From the NCBI GenBank assembly GCA_003508835.1, contig PUFA01000652.1:62001-126000 (forward strand): a stretch of 64,000 bases of DNA, in the 5' to 3' direction. Both the position numbers and the translations under genes were made by a program. Of this stretch, positions 24,261 to 34,620 are shown one piece after another. Every line of letters begins with the position of its first letter. The first letter of the stretch is position 1. Source of the stretch: Eonycteris spelaea (taxonomy: Eukaryota; Chordata; Mammalia; Chiroptera; Pteropodidae). Below the pieces are notes generated by a model. The model made no database searches, was not told where the DNA came from, and worked only from the letters and a program-made list of their open reading frames with translations.

Positions 24261-25199
24261 TGCTTATGAATTTTAATTGCATATAAGATACTGTATATAT
24301 TTTTCCTTAAATTGTGGCTATGTTATTATATGTCTCCCAATTTCATGTGATTGCTCTGTAAACAGTTTTAACACCTCATACAAATAGTAGTTTAAATAAT
24401 TCCTAGTTTTGAAAACTGCACAGTTAGCAACATCTTAGCTGAGATTTTCAGATTATAAAAGTTCTACTGAGAATAGTTATCTTTATTTTCCAACTAGTTT
24501 CCAAAAACAGAGTTCTACCAAAGAAACAAATATGCAACAGATTTAATGTATTATTATGTTTTACTCAGTCAAAATTCACCATTTTGGAAGTTAATATCAT
24601 GTATATTTTATAATTAATATCATATTTATATTAATATTAATCCAATAGACTATTTTTTCCTATAAGGGTTAAAACAACCTGAAGCAAATTCCTCCCACAC
24701 ACACACATACAGCACATACTCATGAGACATGAGCGCACATGCATAAATTATCTATTTTTGTCTATAAGATTCATATACATGTGGTCTATATAACTTCTAT
24801 TAACATATTGAAAAAATGTGTACATTAACAAATGTCAAAGATACTTTGAATATAATGTAAAATTGATTTAAATAATATATAGAGAAATAAAATAATAAAA
24901 CTTTATAAATGGTTTAGCATTTTCTGTACAGGGACACAAAATTCTAGCAACTCTAATAAATGAGCAATAAGTTATTAAGAAATTATTTGTTCACACTTCA
25001 TATTATTTTGTTTAACCTAATTTTTAGATCTAAGTAAATAGCTTTAAGTTGTTATTATCCATCACCTTCAAAATGCTATTTGTGAAATCATACCAGAGAT
25101 AATATTTTTTAAAAATTGAGGGCAAGTCAAAATGACATAAATCAATAATTACATATATAATTCAATGGGCATTTACTAATTCAAATGTTTATACAAAAC
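24261..25199. other. AT-rich sequence, nothing recognised
   Basis: About 0.9 kb of AT-rich sequence with a small CA run at 24695-24715. There is no gene or element I can support. Confidence 0.5.
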
Positions 25200-26590
25200 T
25201 CACTTCCAATGCCAAACATTTTTAACATTCCAGAAGGGAAAGCGCAACACACTAAGAAGATAATCCTCATTCTCTTCCATCCCAACATGCAATAACCACT
25301 AGATCTGCTTTCTACCTATACATATCCCAATGGACATTTTGTAACAAACAGAACCATACAACCAAACACAAGAACCTTTTGTGTTTTGCTTCTTTTACTT
25401 AGCATAACATTTTTCAGCATTCATCATTGTATAGGCATGATTGTACTTCATTCTTTGTATTGCTGAATAATATTCTATTGTACAGTAAATTTTGTTCACT
25501 CCTTTCATCAGTTGATGGATGTTTGCATATTTTCATCTTTTAGCTATTGAATAGTGCTGCTATGAACATTTCTGTACAAATATTTGTTTGATATATCTGT
25601 TTCCATTCTTTGAAAATTCTACATGTAGGAGTGGGATTTCTAGGTCATGGTGATAATTTGTATTTAACTTTCTGAGGATCCGCCTAAACTGTTTTTCCAC
25701 AGAAGCTGCACATTAACATTTCTATCAGGATGTAGTAGGGTTCCAATTTCTCCACATCCTCACCAATATTTGTTATTTTCTGGATTACTTTATTATTCCA
25801 TCATAGTGGATGTGAAATGATATCTCATGGTTTTATTTGCATTTTCCAAATAACTAGTACTGTTGAGCAACTACTCAAGTGCTTATTGGCGCGGCGCTGC
25901 GTGTGTGTGTGGTGTGTGTGGTGTTGTGTGTATTGAGAAATATCTATTTAAGTCCTTTGCTCATTTTTTTAATTGGGTTGTCTGTGCTCTTGTTTTCAAA
26001 CTGAAAGAGTTATGTTGTATGATGTGGATTGATTTTGTATGTTGAACCACTTTGCATTCCTGGGTAAATTGCATTTTCCCATAATACATAATCCTCTTAC
26101 TATGCTGCTGCATTCAGTCATGGTGAGATTCCCATTTATTTTACAAGGGATATTGTTGTGCAGTTTTCTTATGATGTTTTTGCCCTGATGGTATTAGAGT
26201 AATTCTAGACTAATGAATGAGTTAGAATGTGTTTCCTCCTATTTTTTGGAAGAACATGAGAAAATGGATGTTAATTCTTCTTAAATATTTGATAAATTCA
26301 GTAATGAAGCCATCTGGGTCCTGATCCTTCCTTTTTTTTGGTCTACTTTCCTTTTTTGAATTTTTTTGACTATGATTTCAATCTCTATTTGTTATAAGTG
26401 TGTTACTACATTCTATTTTTTCATGAATCAGTTTTTGGTAGTTTGGTACATTTCTAAGAATTGTGTGCATGTCATGTAGTTATCTAATCCTTGTTTCATA
26501 GATTCCATTATAATCATGTATCTTATCTATTTTTCTTTGTAAGTTGAACTAAATGCCATTTTATTGGATTTAAAAAAATAACCTATTTTT
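25200..26590 (-). mobile_element. Minus-strand old L1, part 1 (3' UTR to RT)
   Basis: Antisense L1 3' UTR and ORF2: GCTGAATAATATTCTATTGT at 25462, TGTTTGCATATTTTCATC near 25518, and the RT region around 26040-26340. It contains a GCGCGGCGC-TG patch at 25890-25932. A + strand L1 3' end interrupts it at about 26591 and antisense L1 resumes at about 27206. Confidence 0.75.
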
Positions 26591-27205
26591 ACTTGAAACT
26601 CATATCCAAAAAAAGATATTTGCACACCGATGTTCATCAGAAGCATTATTATGTGTCGGACATCGCAAAAAACCAAAGTGGTCCTATGATAGATGATTGG
26701 AAAAAGAAGCTGTGATACATATATACAATAGAATATTACTTCAGCATAAGAAGAGATGAAATATTCTATTTATGACAACGGATGGACCTTTAGATAATCA
26801 TGCTAAGCAAATAAGCCAGATAGAAAAAACTGAAAAATCACATGATAATCACTTATATGTGGAATATAAAACTAAAAACAACAAACGAATGGGCAGAGAT
26901 TCTAGATATGAGTAAAAGACTAGTGGTTACCAGAGGGTAAGGAGGAGAGGGGATGGGGTGGTAGAATGGGTAAAAGTGGTCAATATGTGGTGAAAGAAAG
27001 AAATCTAACTATGGAAGATGAAAACACAAGTGTGTGTGTGTGTGTGTGTGTGGTGAGTATACATACATACATACATATATATATATGTATATGTATGTAT
27101 ATATATAATATATATTAATGTTAAAATTGTACAGCTTAAACTTACTGGATTCATTAACCACTGTCCCACAAAAAATTTTTAAAAATTAAATAAAAAAACA
27201 TTACT
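26591..27205 (+). mobile_element. 5'-truncated L1 3' end inserted in antisense L1
   Basis: A 0.6-kb + strand L1 terminus of the younger type (TATCCAAAAAAAGATATTTG near 26603, GACTAGTGGTTACCAGAGGG near 26919), ending in an A-rich tail at about 27170-27205. Antisense old L1 flanks it on both sides, so it is a later insertion. Its 3' UTR carries TG and TACA/TA repeats (27031-27115). No convincing target-site duplication was seen by eye. Confidence 0.78.
27031..27115 (+). repeat. Compound (TG)n-(TACA)n-(TA)n microsatellite
   Basis: TG dinucleotides, then CATACATACATACATA and TA-rich self-complementary sequence in the L1 3' UTR. Confidence 0.9.
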
Positions 27206-28700
27206 TTTATTGATCCTTTGTTTTTCTGTCTTGTGATTTTATTTATTTGTTCTAATCTACTTCTTTTATAAGTTTTTGGTTTACCTTTCTTTTGCATTTC
27301 TAGTCTCTTAATGTGTAAAGTTAGTTTTTTATATCTTTTTTCCTTTTAAGTTTAAACATTTATGGATAAAATTTTCATTCTGAGCATACTTTCATTGTGT
27401 CATACAAGATTTATGTTGTTTTCATTCTCTTTCATCTGAAAGTACTTTCAAACTTCTCCATAATTTCTTCTTTGACACATTTACTGTGCAAGAGTGTGTT
27501 GTTTAATTTCTACATATTTATGAATTTCCTAATTTTCCTTCTGTCATTGATATTAATTAGAAATTCCACTATTATTGCCATCTTTAATAATTAAATTTTT
27601 CCTGTTTACCATTTTGATGCCCCACTTAATTTTTTTCTGTATTTTTTTAGTTATTTTCCTTTCTAGTTACCCTGGGGATTACAATTAACATATTAATTTT
27701 ATAACAGTCAAATCTGAATTAATATGAATTAGTATAGAAGTAGTCTACTTACTCCTTTAGAGTGCTCTCCTCTGAATATTATTGTCACAAATTACATTTT
27801 TATAGGTTGTTTGACCATAAACATACATTTAGAATTATTTTTCTCTATTGTTGAACTCTTCTAACAAAATTTTCCTTTTAGTTACTGTAATTTTTAGCTC
27901 CAGAATTTCTATTTGCTGGTTCTAGTAATTTTTATCTCTATTAATATTCTCATTTTGTTAATACATCATTTCCTAGTTTCTTTTTATTTTTCATCTATGG
28001 TTTCCTTTAGCTGTCTTAGCATATTAAGACAAATGATTTAAAGTCTTTATCTAGTATGTCAAATTCCTGGGTTTCTTCAAAGACAGTTACTATTTTTCTC
28101 TTTTATTCCACTATAAATTGGCCCTCCTTTTTTTGTTTCTTTGCATGCCTTGTATTTTTTGTTAAAAATGGGCATTTTGAATATAATAATGTTGTAGCTC
28201 TCCCCTCCCTGGAGTTTGTTCTTGACATTTTTGTGGGTTCTTGACATGTTTGCTTGCTTTTCAAAATTATTTTTTTCTAATTTGTATTGTTTTTGTGTGT
28301 ATAGCAACTGTAGCCTGTGTTCTATGAGATTAAATTTCAGGTAGTGTTTTGAAAATGTATTCTAATGTGCTGAAAAGAAAATAAAAATATATGTTCAGTC
28401 TTTGCAGGTTGACTGTGTTACGCACACTTTCAACATTTTTCATCTATGTCTTAGCCTTCATTCCCTGGTTGTGGAGAGCTGGAATAGCAGTGAGAGATGA
28501 AATCTTGTGGTCTTCTCAGGCCTTTTCTAAACATGTGTCCATATCTTAAAATGCACATAGTATCCTAGATTCCTTGGTATAAACAGGAGCTTTAAAATGC
28601 CATATCTCTCCAGTATTTCCTTCTACAATCTCTTCTTTTCCAGGATTTCGGTCCATCCATTACTTGTCTCAACTGCTGTCTCTTGCTCTGAGGATGCTGC
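27206..28700 (-). mobile_element. Minus-strand old L1, part 2 (endonuclease and 5' region)
   Basis: The antisense endonuclease region is seen at 27210-27560. From about 27600 the sequence resembles an antisense 5' region of an ancient L1M element (AGTTACCCTGGGGATTACA near 27665, TTTGCATGCCTTGTATTTTT near 28140, AATGGGCATTTTGAATATA near 28168). Confidence falls toward 28700. Confidence 0.6.
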
Positions 28701-29497
28701 AACTAATACTTGTGCATTTTAATACTTTCAGCAAATGCTGTCCAGAAAGTTACTCCAGCCCTAAAACTGCCACCTATGGTACAATAAAAGCAAGCCATTG
28801 CCCTGATCCTTAAAGAAGCTTTCAGATAAGTCAAAAGCCATACCCAAATTCTCTGAGATCTGCAGTGCTCCTTCTGATTAGCAATGTGCATCAGGAGTGC
28901 AGGCTGCTCATGGCCACTACTAATCTAGAGTATGAAAAATTGAAGATATATAATTCAAAATGCCACAGTATTCCTTTACTAAAATGCAAGTGCTCCTTTC
29001 TCACCAAGTTGGCCCCTCCTTGTTGTAAATGTTTTACTAAATCCAAGAGTACCATAAAAGGTGAATCTGAAAGTTCTTTTTCTAGTTAATCAGTTGCTTT
29101 TGAGGTGGGAACAAGCCCTTTATTTCCCTAATTTGCTATTTCAGTGACATCTGATTTGTAAATATCTTAATCACAATTCAAGCTAAGAAATAACACCTTA
29201 AAATTTGAAGTAATAATGCATATACAGGAAATTCTATGCAAAGAATAAAATATTGTGCTATCAATGGAGAACATGGAATGTTACATTTACTCATTATTTT
29301 AAATAAATCCACAAAAAGTATTAATCCATATGGCGATAGTAGCTTAAGAACCAGAGCAAGAAGGGTAGTCAATTCCAATGTCTGCAAAAGCAAACATTTA
29401 CTGAGCTCTGTAGAAAACATTGGGGAAACAAAAATAACTTCTAGCTTGATTCCTACTGAGCTCACACTGAGAAAACCATGTTTCGTTTTTATCAACT
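28701..29497. other. Unassigned; possibly more L1M 5' region
   Basis: Moderately AT-rich sequence with overlapping short open stretches on both strands (for example 29178-29501 minus and 29236-29511 plus) but no protein motif. The first 300 bp may continue the ancient L1M 5' region. Confidence 0.4.
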
Positions 29498-29935
29498 GCA
29501 TTGAAATATAACTTACATTTAATAAATTTTACCCATTTAAAATATTTAATTTGATGAATTATAACAGGTGTATGAACCCATGAGACTAGTACCATGATCA
29601 AGATGCAGAACATTGTCATCGCTTTCAAAAGTTTCCTGGCATCCCTTCACAGTTTATTTTTCTCTACATCCATGGACTTTGTCAACAACTAATACAACTT
29701 TTTTGTAACTACTAAATGGTTTGTGTTTTCTAGAATTGTAGAAATCAAATGGGGTGATAGAGTATATATATATATGTATGTATTCTTCTGTGTTTGGATT
29801 ATTTCCTTTAGTATAATGTTTTGGAGGATTCGTCCTCATGTCTGCATTTATCAGTAGTTTATTCTTTTTCCTTACTGAATAGAATTCTATTGTATGGATA
29901 TATACCAAAATTTATTTATAAAAATTTATCTGCTA
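29498..29935 (-). mobile_element. Minus-strand L1M 3' end
   Basis: Antisense L1M 3' UTR: TTGAAATATAACTTACATTT at 29501, AGATGCAGAACATTGTCATC near 29600, TGAATAGAATTCTATTGTAT near 29876. It meets a + strand L1 3' end at about 29936. Confidence 0.68.
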
Positions 29936-30268
29936 GTTAAGATATGGAAGTAGCCTAAATACCCATCAACATACAATTGAATAAAGAAGTTATGGTTTGT
30001 ATATACAATGGAATATTACTCAGCCATTAAAAAAATGAAATCCTACCACCTGCAATGACATGGATGGACCTAGAGATTATTATGCTGAGTAAAAATAAGT
30101 CAGACAGAGAAAGATAAATACCATATGATTTCACTTATATACAGAATCTAAGGAACAAAAATAACAAGCTAATCAAAGACAGATATATATATATACACAC
30201 ATATATATACATATATACATATATATATGTATATACATATGCATACATACATACATATATGCATGCAT

Positions 30269-30300
<32 letters not shown>

Positions 30301-30440
30301 GATGGTCGGGTGATGGCCAGAGGGGAAGGAAGATGGGTGGCTGGGAGAGGGGAGTGGAGGTTTGAAGTACAAATTAGAAATACAAATAATTTATAGATGG
30401 TCATGGGGATGCGCAGCAAATAAAACTTGATTCCTGAACA
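29936..30440 (+). mobile_element. L1 3' end with large internal microsatellite
   Basis: A + strand L1 terminus (TATACAATGGAATATTACTC at 30002, ACATGGATGGACCTAGAGAT at 30058) interrupted in the 3' UTR by a TA/CA/CATA repeat at 30181-30300, then G-rich 3' UTR sequence. The end near 30430 is approximate. Confidence 0.75.
30181..30300 (+). repeat. Compound (TA)n/(CA)n/(CATA)n microsatellite
   Basis: About 120 bases of alternating purine-pyrimidine sequence with several self-complementary TATATA blocks. Confidence 0.92.
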
Positions 30441-31240
30441 ATGTGGAAACAAATCAGATAAGCCCTAACTTTGCCTGAACTTATTTTTTTTTGAGAGTTT
30501 TCAGGCACTGAATCAAGAAGGGAGGTACCAAAGCAGAGACTGATGGACTTCATGAGTTGACAGGACTGAACTTAAGAGTCCAGGGAAACCAAGGTTGCTA
30601 ACCTCACAGGATAGAGTTAAAGATAAAAGAGAGCTTCACAGATTGATAACCTCCATAAAATTGCAGAGAATTTCACTAAAATATTGAACAGAATATTGGT
30701 AGATGAATGTATGTGAGGAAACTACCTGAGGCAAGCGGGGGTGGGGGTGTTGGTGGGGAATTCTTCAAATGAAGTGCCTAATACACACACTAGACCAGAA
30801 ATAATACCTGTTTCTACTGCCCAGAAAGGAAATCCAGCAACCAACATATAAAATGCACAACATTTGGCACCCATGAAAAGTTACCAAACATAGAAAGAAG
30901 ACACTATTTATAAGAAGGACAAATATCGAACATTAAAAATGAATTTAGAATTGATACAAATGGTGGATTTTCCAGGCAAGGAAATTAGTGCAAAAATTTA
31001 AACAGAGATGTGGGAAACAGAAAGAAGCCTAAATCAGTCTGCAAGAGTTGAAAACTACAATGTATGAGATTTTTTAAAAAGCACACTATTTGGGGGAAAT
31101 GGCATATTAGACATTGCTGAAGAAAAGCTTAGTGAACTTGAACACATGGCAAAAATAACTATCCAAAATTAAAAACAGAAAATAATTTTAAAAATTAACA
31201 GAACATCAGTGATATATGGCAGATCTTTCAGTAACTTAAT
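30441..31240 (+). mobile_element. Ancient L1M 5' region / ORF1 fragment
   Basis: A + strand, Glu/Lys/Ala-rich ORF1-like region of an old L1: the GACATTGCTGAAGAAAAGC context near 31110 followed by AGTGAACTTGAACACATGGC is the usual coiled-coil part. It is preceded by a probable 5' region. No frame survives. Confidence 0.55.
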
Positions 31241-31450
31241 ATATATGTTATTGGAGCCTTAGAAGCAGAGGAGGGAGGGATATATACACACACATACACA
31301 CATATGTATATACATATACATATATATATACTATATATATATATATTTGTGAACACACAATGCAATATACAGATGATGATTATTAAATTGTATACTTGAA
31401 TTCCATATAATTTTGGTAATCGATGTCATTCCAATAAATTTAATAAAAAA
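31241..31450 (+). mobile_element. L1 3' UTR end with AT/CA microsatellite
   Basis: The repeat at 31278-31350 (ACACACATACACAC then TATA runs) is followed by an L1 3' terminus, CATTCCAATAAATTTAATAA, near 31427. Confidence 0.65.
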
Positions 31451-31860
31451 TATTGTATCAGTGTTTGTGGAATTGCAAATTGGTACAGCTACTATGGAAA
31501 ACAGTTTGAATATTTCCTCAAAAAAATAAAAATAAAACTTTTTTGATCAAGGAATTTCATTTCTGGGTATTTATCCATATAAAACCAAAACACTAATTCA
31601 TAAAGTTTTACGCACTCCTATGTTCACTACAGCACTATTTACAGTAGCCAAGATATGGAAGCAACATAAGTGCCCATCAATAGGTAATTAGAGAAAGAAG
31701 TAATGGTACATATATACAATGGAATATTACTCAGCCATTAAAAATTTGAAATCCTACCATTTGCAATGACATGGATGAACCTAGAGTGTATTATGCTGAA
31801 TGAGATATGTCAGACAGAAAATGACAAATACTGTATTATTTTATATACATATGAATAAGT
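31451..31860 (+). mobile_element. L1 ORF2 C-terminal / 3' fragment
   Basis: A + strand L1 terminus of another copy: TGCAAATTGGTACAGCTACT at 31474, ATTTCTGGGTATTTATCCAT near 31558, TACAATGGAATATTACTCAG at 31715. Confidence 0.75.
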
Positions 31861-32722
31861 AATGGCCAAGGATTTCCAAATTTGAAGAAATCTATAAAAC
31901 TATAGTTCCAAAAGTTCCACTAACCATAAATACAAGAAATATGAGAAAAATATACCAAGGTACATCATAATCAAATAGGTTCAGTGATGAAAGAAAACTT
32001 TAAAGCAGCCAGAAAAAAAAGATATACTAGGTACAGAGGAACAAAAATAATGATGAAAACAGATTTCTTATTAGAAAAAGCATAAACAAGAAGACAGTAT
32101 ATTGATATTTTAAAGAATAAAAATGTATGTTCTCAATTTAGAATTCTAAACCTAATGAAAATATTTTTTAAAGGCAAAATATTTTTCAAACATACAAAAG
32201 CCAAAATGAGCCATCATTACAAGATATACACTTTAACAATGTTAAAGAAAGTCTTCAGATTGAAGGAAAATAATGCAAGACAAAAAATGTAGAACACTAA
32301 AAATGAGAACTATAAGGGAAACTTTATTAGGTTTTTCTTACTAAGTAAATATTTTAAAAGATAATTAACCATTTAAAGAAAAATACAATAATGTAGTGTG
32401 AGGTTTATAACATTTGTCAAATTGCAAGAAAAAAAATAAGAGAATACCATTATGGAGTTTTTATACTATATATGAAGGGTAGAATATCATTTGAAAGTAG
32501 ACAGTGATAACTTAAAGACATACACTAAAACTTGAAAGTAACAACTTAATAATAAAACACTTATAGTTAATAATACAACAAAAGATAATGAAATGATAAT
32601 AATAAACACTAAATCTATAAAAGGAAAAAGGGAACAAATAACAGAAAACAAATAGGAAAAATAGCAAGATGATATACTCATATGTAAAACTTATCAATAA
32701 TAATAGTAAAAGTAAATGACTT
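31861..32722 (+). mobile_element. Old L1M ORF1 C-terminus and inter-ORF region
   Basis: The ORF1 C-terminal region is visible at about 31990-32170 (AAAGCAGCCAGAAAAAAAAG, then AACCTAATGAAAATATTTTT). An inter-ORF A-rich stretch follows, and what looks like the very start of ORF2 sits near 32690-32720, where it is cut by the left arm of the inverted repeat. Confidence 0.6.
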
Positions 32723-33069
32723 CAACAAAATACTAGCAAACCAAATTCAATAGAATATTAAAAGAATTATGCAACATAACAAGTGGGTTTTACTCCTAAA
32801 TGTGAGGATGGTTCACATAAAGATCAATGTAATACACCAAAATAACAGAAATAGGGAAAACAAACACATGATCATATTAATTGATACAGAAAAGCATTTG
32901 ACAAAATTCAAGAACTTTCACAATAAAAACAATCAACTAACTAGGAATAGAAGGAAACTGTCTTAACATAATAAAGGCCATTTATGAAAAGCCCACAGCT
33001 AACATCATACTTAATGGTGAAAGATTTAAACTTTTCCTCTAGGATCAAGAATAAGGCAAGGATGTCCAC
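32723..33069 (+). repeat. Left arm of a ~346-bp L1 inverted repeat
   Basis: L1 ORF2 RT sequence on the + strand, from CAACAAAATACTAGC to GGATGTCCAC. It pairs with the reverse complement of 34275-34620. By hand I count about eight or nine substitutions and two short indels over some 346 bp, roughly 97% identity. The flanks outside the arms do not match. The RT block INVIHQN lies near 32830 and the [19 protein letters not shown] block near 32960-33010. Confidence 0.9.
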
Positions 33070-33640
33070 AGTGATAATGGTGGCTGTTCCTCCAGCCTTT
33101 GTCCTGAAGCCACACAGCTCTCTTTCTCTGTATGTTTCTAGCTCCTCCCTAGCTGCTGTCCCTCCACCAGAATCCAGAGTGAATGCCTGTGAGTAAGTCT
33201 GTGTAGGCACTTTAATGGGATGTCTGTTTCCAGAAGCCTTTTGTCTCACCTGGATGGATCAGAATTACTCACTGATTTTTATAGTCAGATATTTTGGAAA
33301 GGTCTCTTCTTGGCATTGGAACTCTGGGCTGGGGTACCCTGGTGTGGGCTGAGGCCCCTCACAGTCTTGGGGGACCTCAATGGCCAAGATATCCCTCCCA
33401 ATGCTCAACTACCACTTGCAAGTGCAGGTCAAGCCCATTTCACATCTTTGTTCCTCTAACCAGTCTATATGTGGCTTCTTCCTTATATTTTTAGTTATGA
33501 GTTATGTTCAGCTATCTTTAAATGGTTCTCTAGGTTGATTATTCCATAATTTAGTTGTAAGTTTAATGTGGCCATGGGAAGAGGCAAGTGTATCATTTAC
33601 CTACCCTGCCATCTTGGCAGGAACCTCCCTTGTAATGTGT
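33070..33640 (-). other. Spacer segment 1: probable antisense L1M 5' UTR
   Basis: GC-richer than its neighbours and absent from the arms. The CCTACCCTGCCATCTTGGCA context at 33601 and the upstream layout resemble the antisense 5' end of an old L1-type element (or a comparable LTR), but I cannot name it firmly. Overlapping open stretches here (for example 33220-33494) have no known domain. Confidence 0.4.
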
Positions 33641-34274
33641 TTTCAAATTAGGAAGTGTGAGTCCTTCAGCTCTCTTCTACATTTTCAAAATTGTTTAGAT
33701 TTATTTGGGGTTCTTTGAATTTCATAAATTTTAGAGTATTTCTTTATTTCTGCAAAAAAATACTATTGGAATTTTTATATCAATTGCATTGAACCTGTAG
33801 ATCATTTTGGGCAGTATAGAAATCTTAAAACACTAAGTCTCCTCCATGAACATGGGATGTCTTTTCATTTTTTTTTTCTGCTTTAATGTTTTTCAGCAGT
33901 GTTTTGTAATTTTCAGTATATAAGTCTTTAATCTCCTTGATTAGATTTAATACTATGTTATTCTCTTTGATGCTATTGCAAATGGAATTGCTTCTTTAAT
34001 CTCATGATCGAATTATTTATTGTTATTGTATAGAAACTCAACTGATTTTTGCATATTGATTTTGTATCCTAAACTTTGCTGAATTTTCTTATTAATTCTA
34101 ACAGAGATTTTTTTTTTTGGTGAAATTGGTAGTGTTTTTTTACATATAAGTTCATTTGAGTTGTAAACGGTGATAATTTTACTTTTTTCTTTCTAATTTG
34201 GATGCCTTTTTTTTTTTCCTGCTTAATGGCTCTTGCTAGGTTATCTAATACTACGCTGAATAGAAATGGTGAGA
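33641..34274 (-). mobile_element. Minus-strand L1 ORF2, joined to the right arm
   Basis: Antisense ORF2 C-terminal-to-RT sequence: GGTTCTTTGAATTTCATAAA near 33709, TTTTGGGCAGTATAGAAAT near 33806, TAATACTACGCTGAATAG near 34246. It runs without a break into the right inverted-repeat arm, so the right arm is the native end of this fragment and the left arm its inverted copy. Confidence 0.78.
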
Positions 34275-34620
34275 GTGGGCATCCTTACCTTGTTCTCGAT
34301 CCTAGAGGAAAAGTTTAAATCTTTCACCATTAAGTATGATGTTAGCTGTGGGCTTTTCATAAATGGCCTTTATTATGTTAAGACAGTTTCCTTCTATTCC
34401 TAGTTAGTTGATTGTTTTTATTGTGAAAGTTCTTGAATTTTGTCAAATGCTTTTCTGTATCAATTAATATGATCATGTGTGTTTGTTTTCCTTATTTCTG
34501 TTATTTTGGTGTATTACATTGATCTTTATGTGAACCATCCTCACATTTAGGAGTAGAACCCACTTGTTATGTTGCATTCTTTTAATATTCTATTGAATTT
34601 GGTTTGCCAGTATTTTGTTG
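34275..34620 (-). repeat. Right arm of the L1 inverted repeat
   Basis: Reverse-complement partner of 32723-33069, starting at GTGGGCATCCTTACC and ending at CAGTATTTTGTTG. Spacer between the arms: about 1.2 kb. Differences between the arms include a 3-base and a 2-base indel and a small cluster of substitutions near the inner end. Confidence 0.9.

Noticed and set aside
30135..30452. Minus-strand 105-codon frame with Tyr/Cys/Val repeats
   Set aside because: It is the translation of the TA/CA/CATA microsatellite in an L1 3' UTR.
33220..33494. Two overlapping + strand frames in the inverted-repeat spacer as a host exon
   Set aside because: No splice-site pattern or domain is evident and the segment resembles the antisense 5' end of an old repeat.
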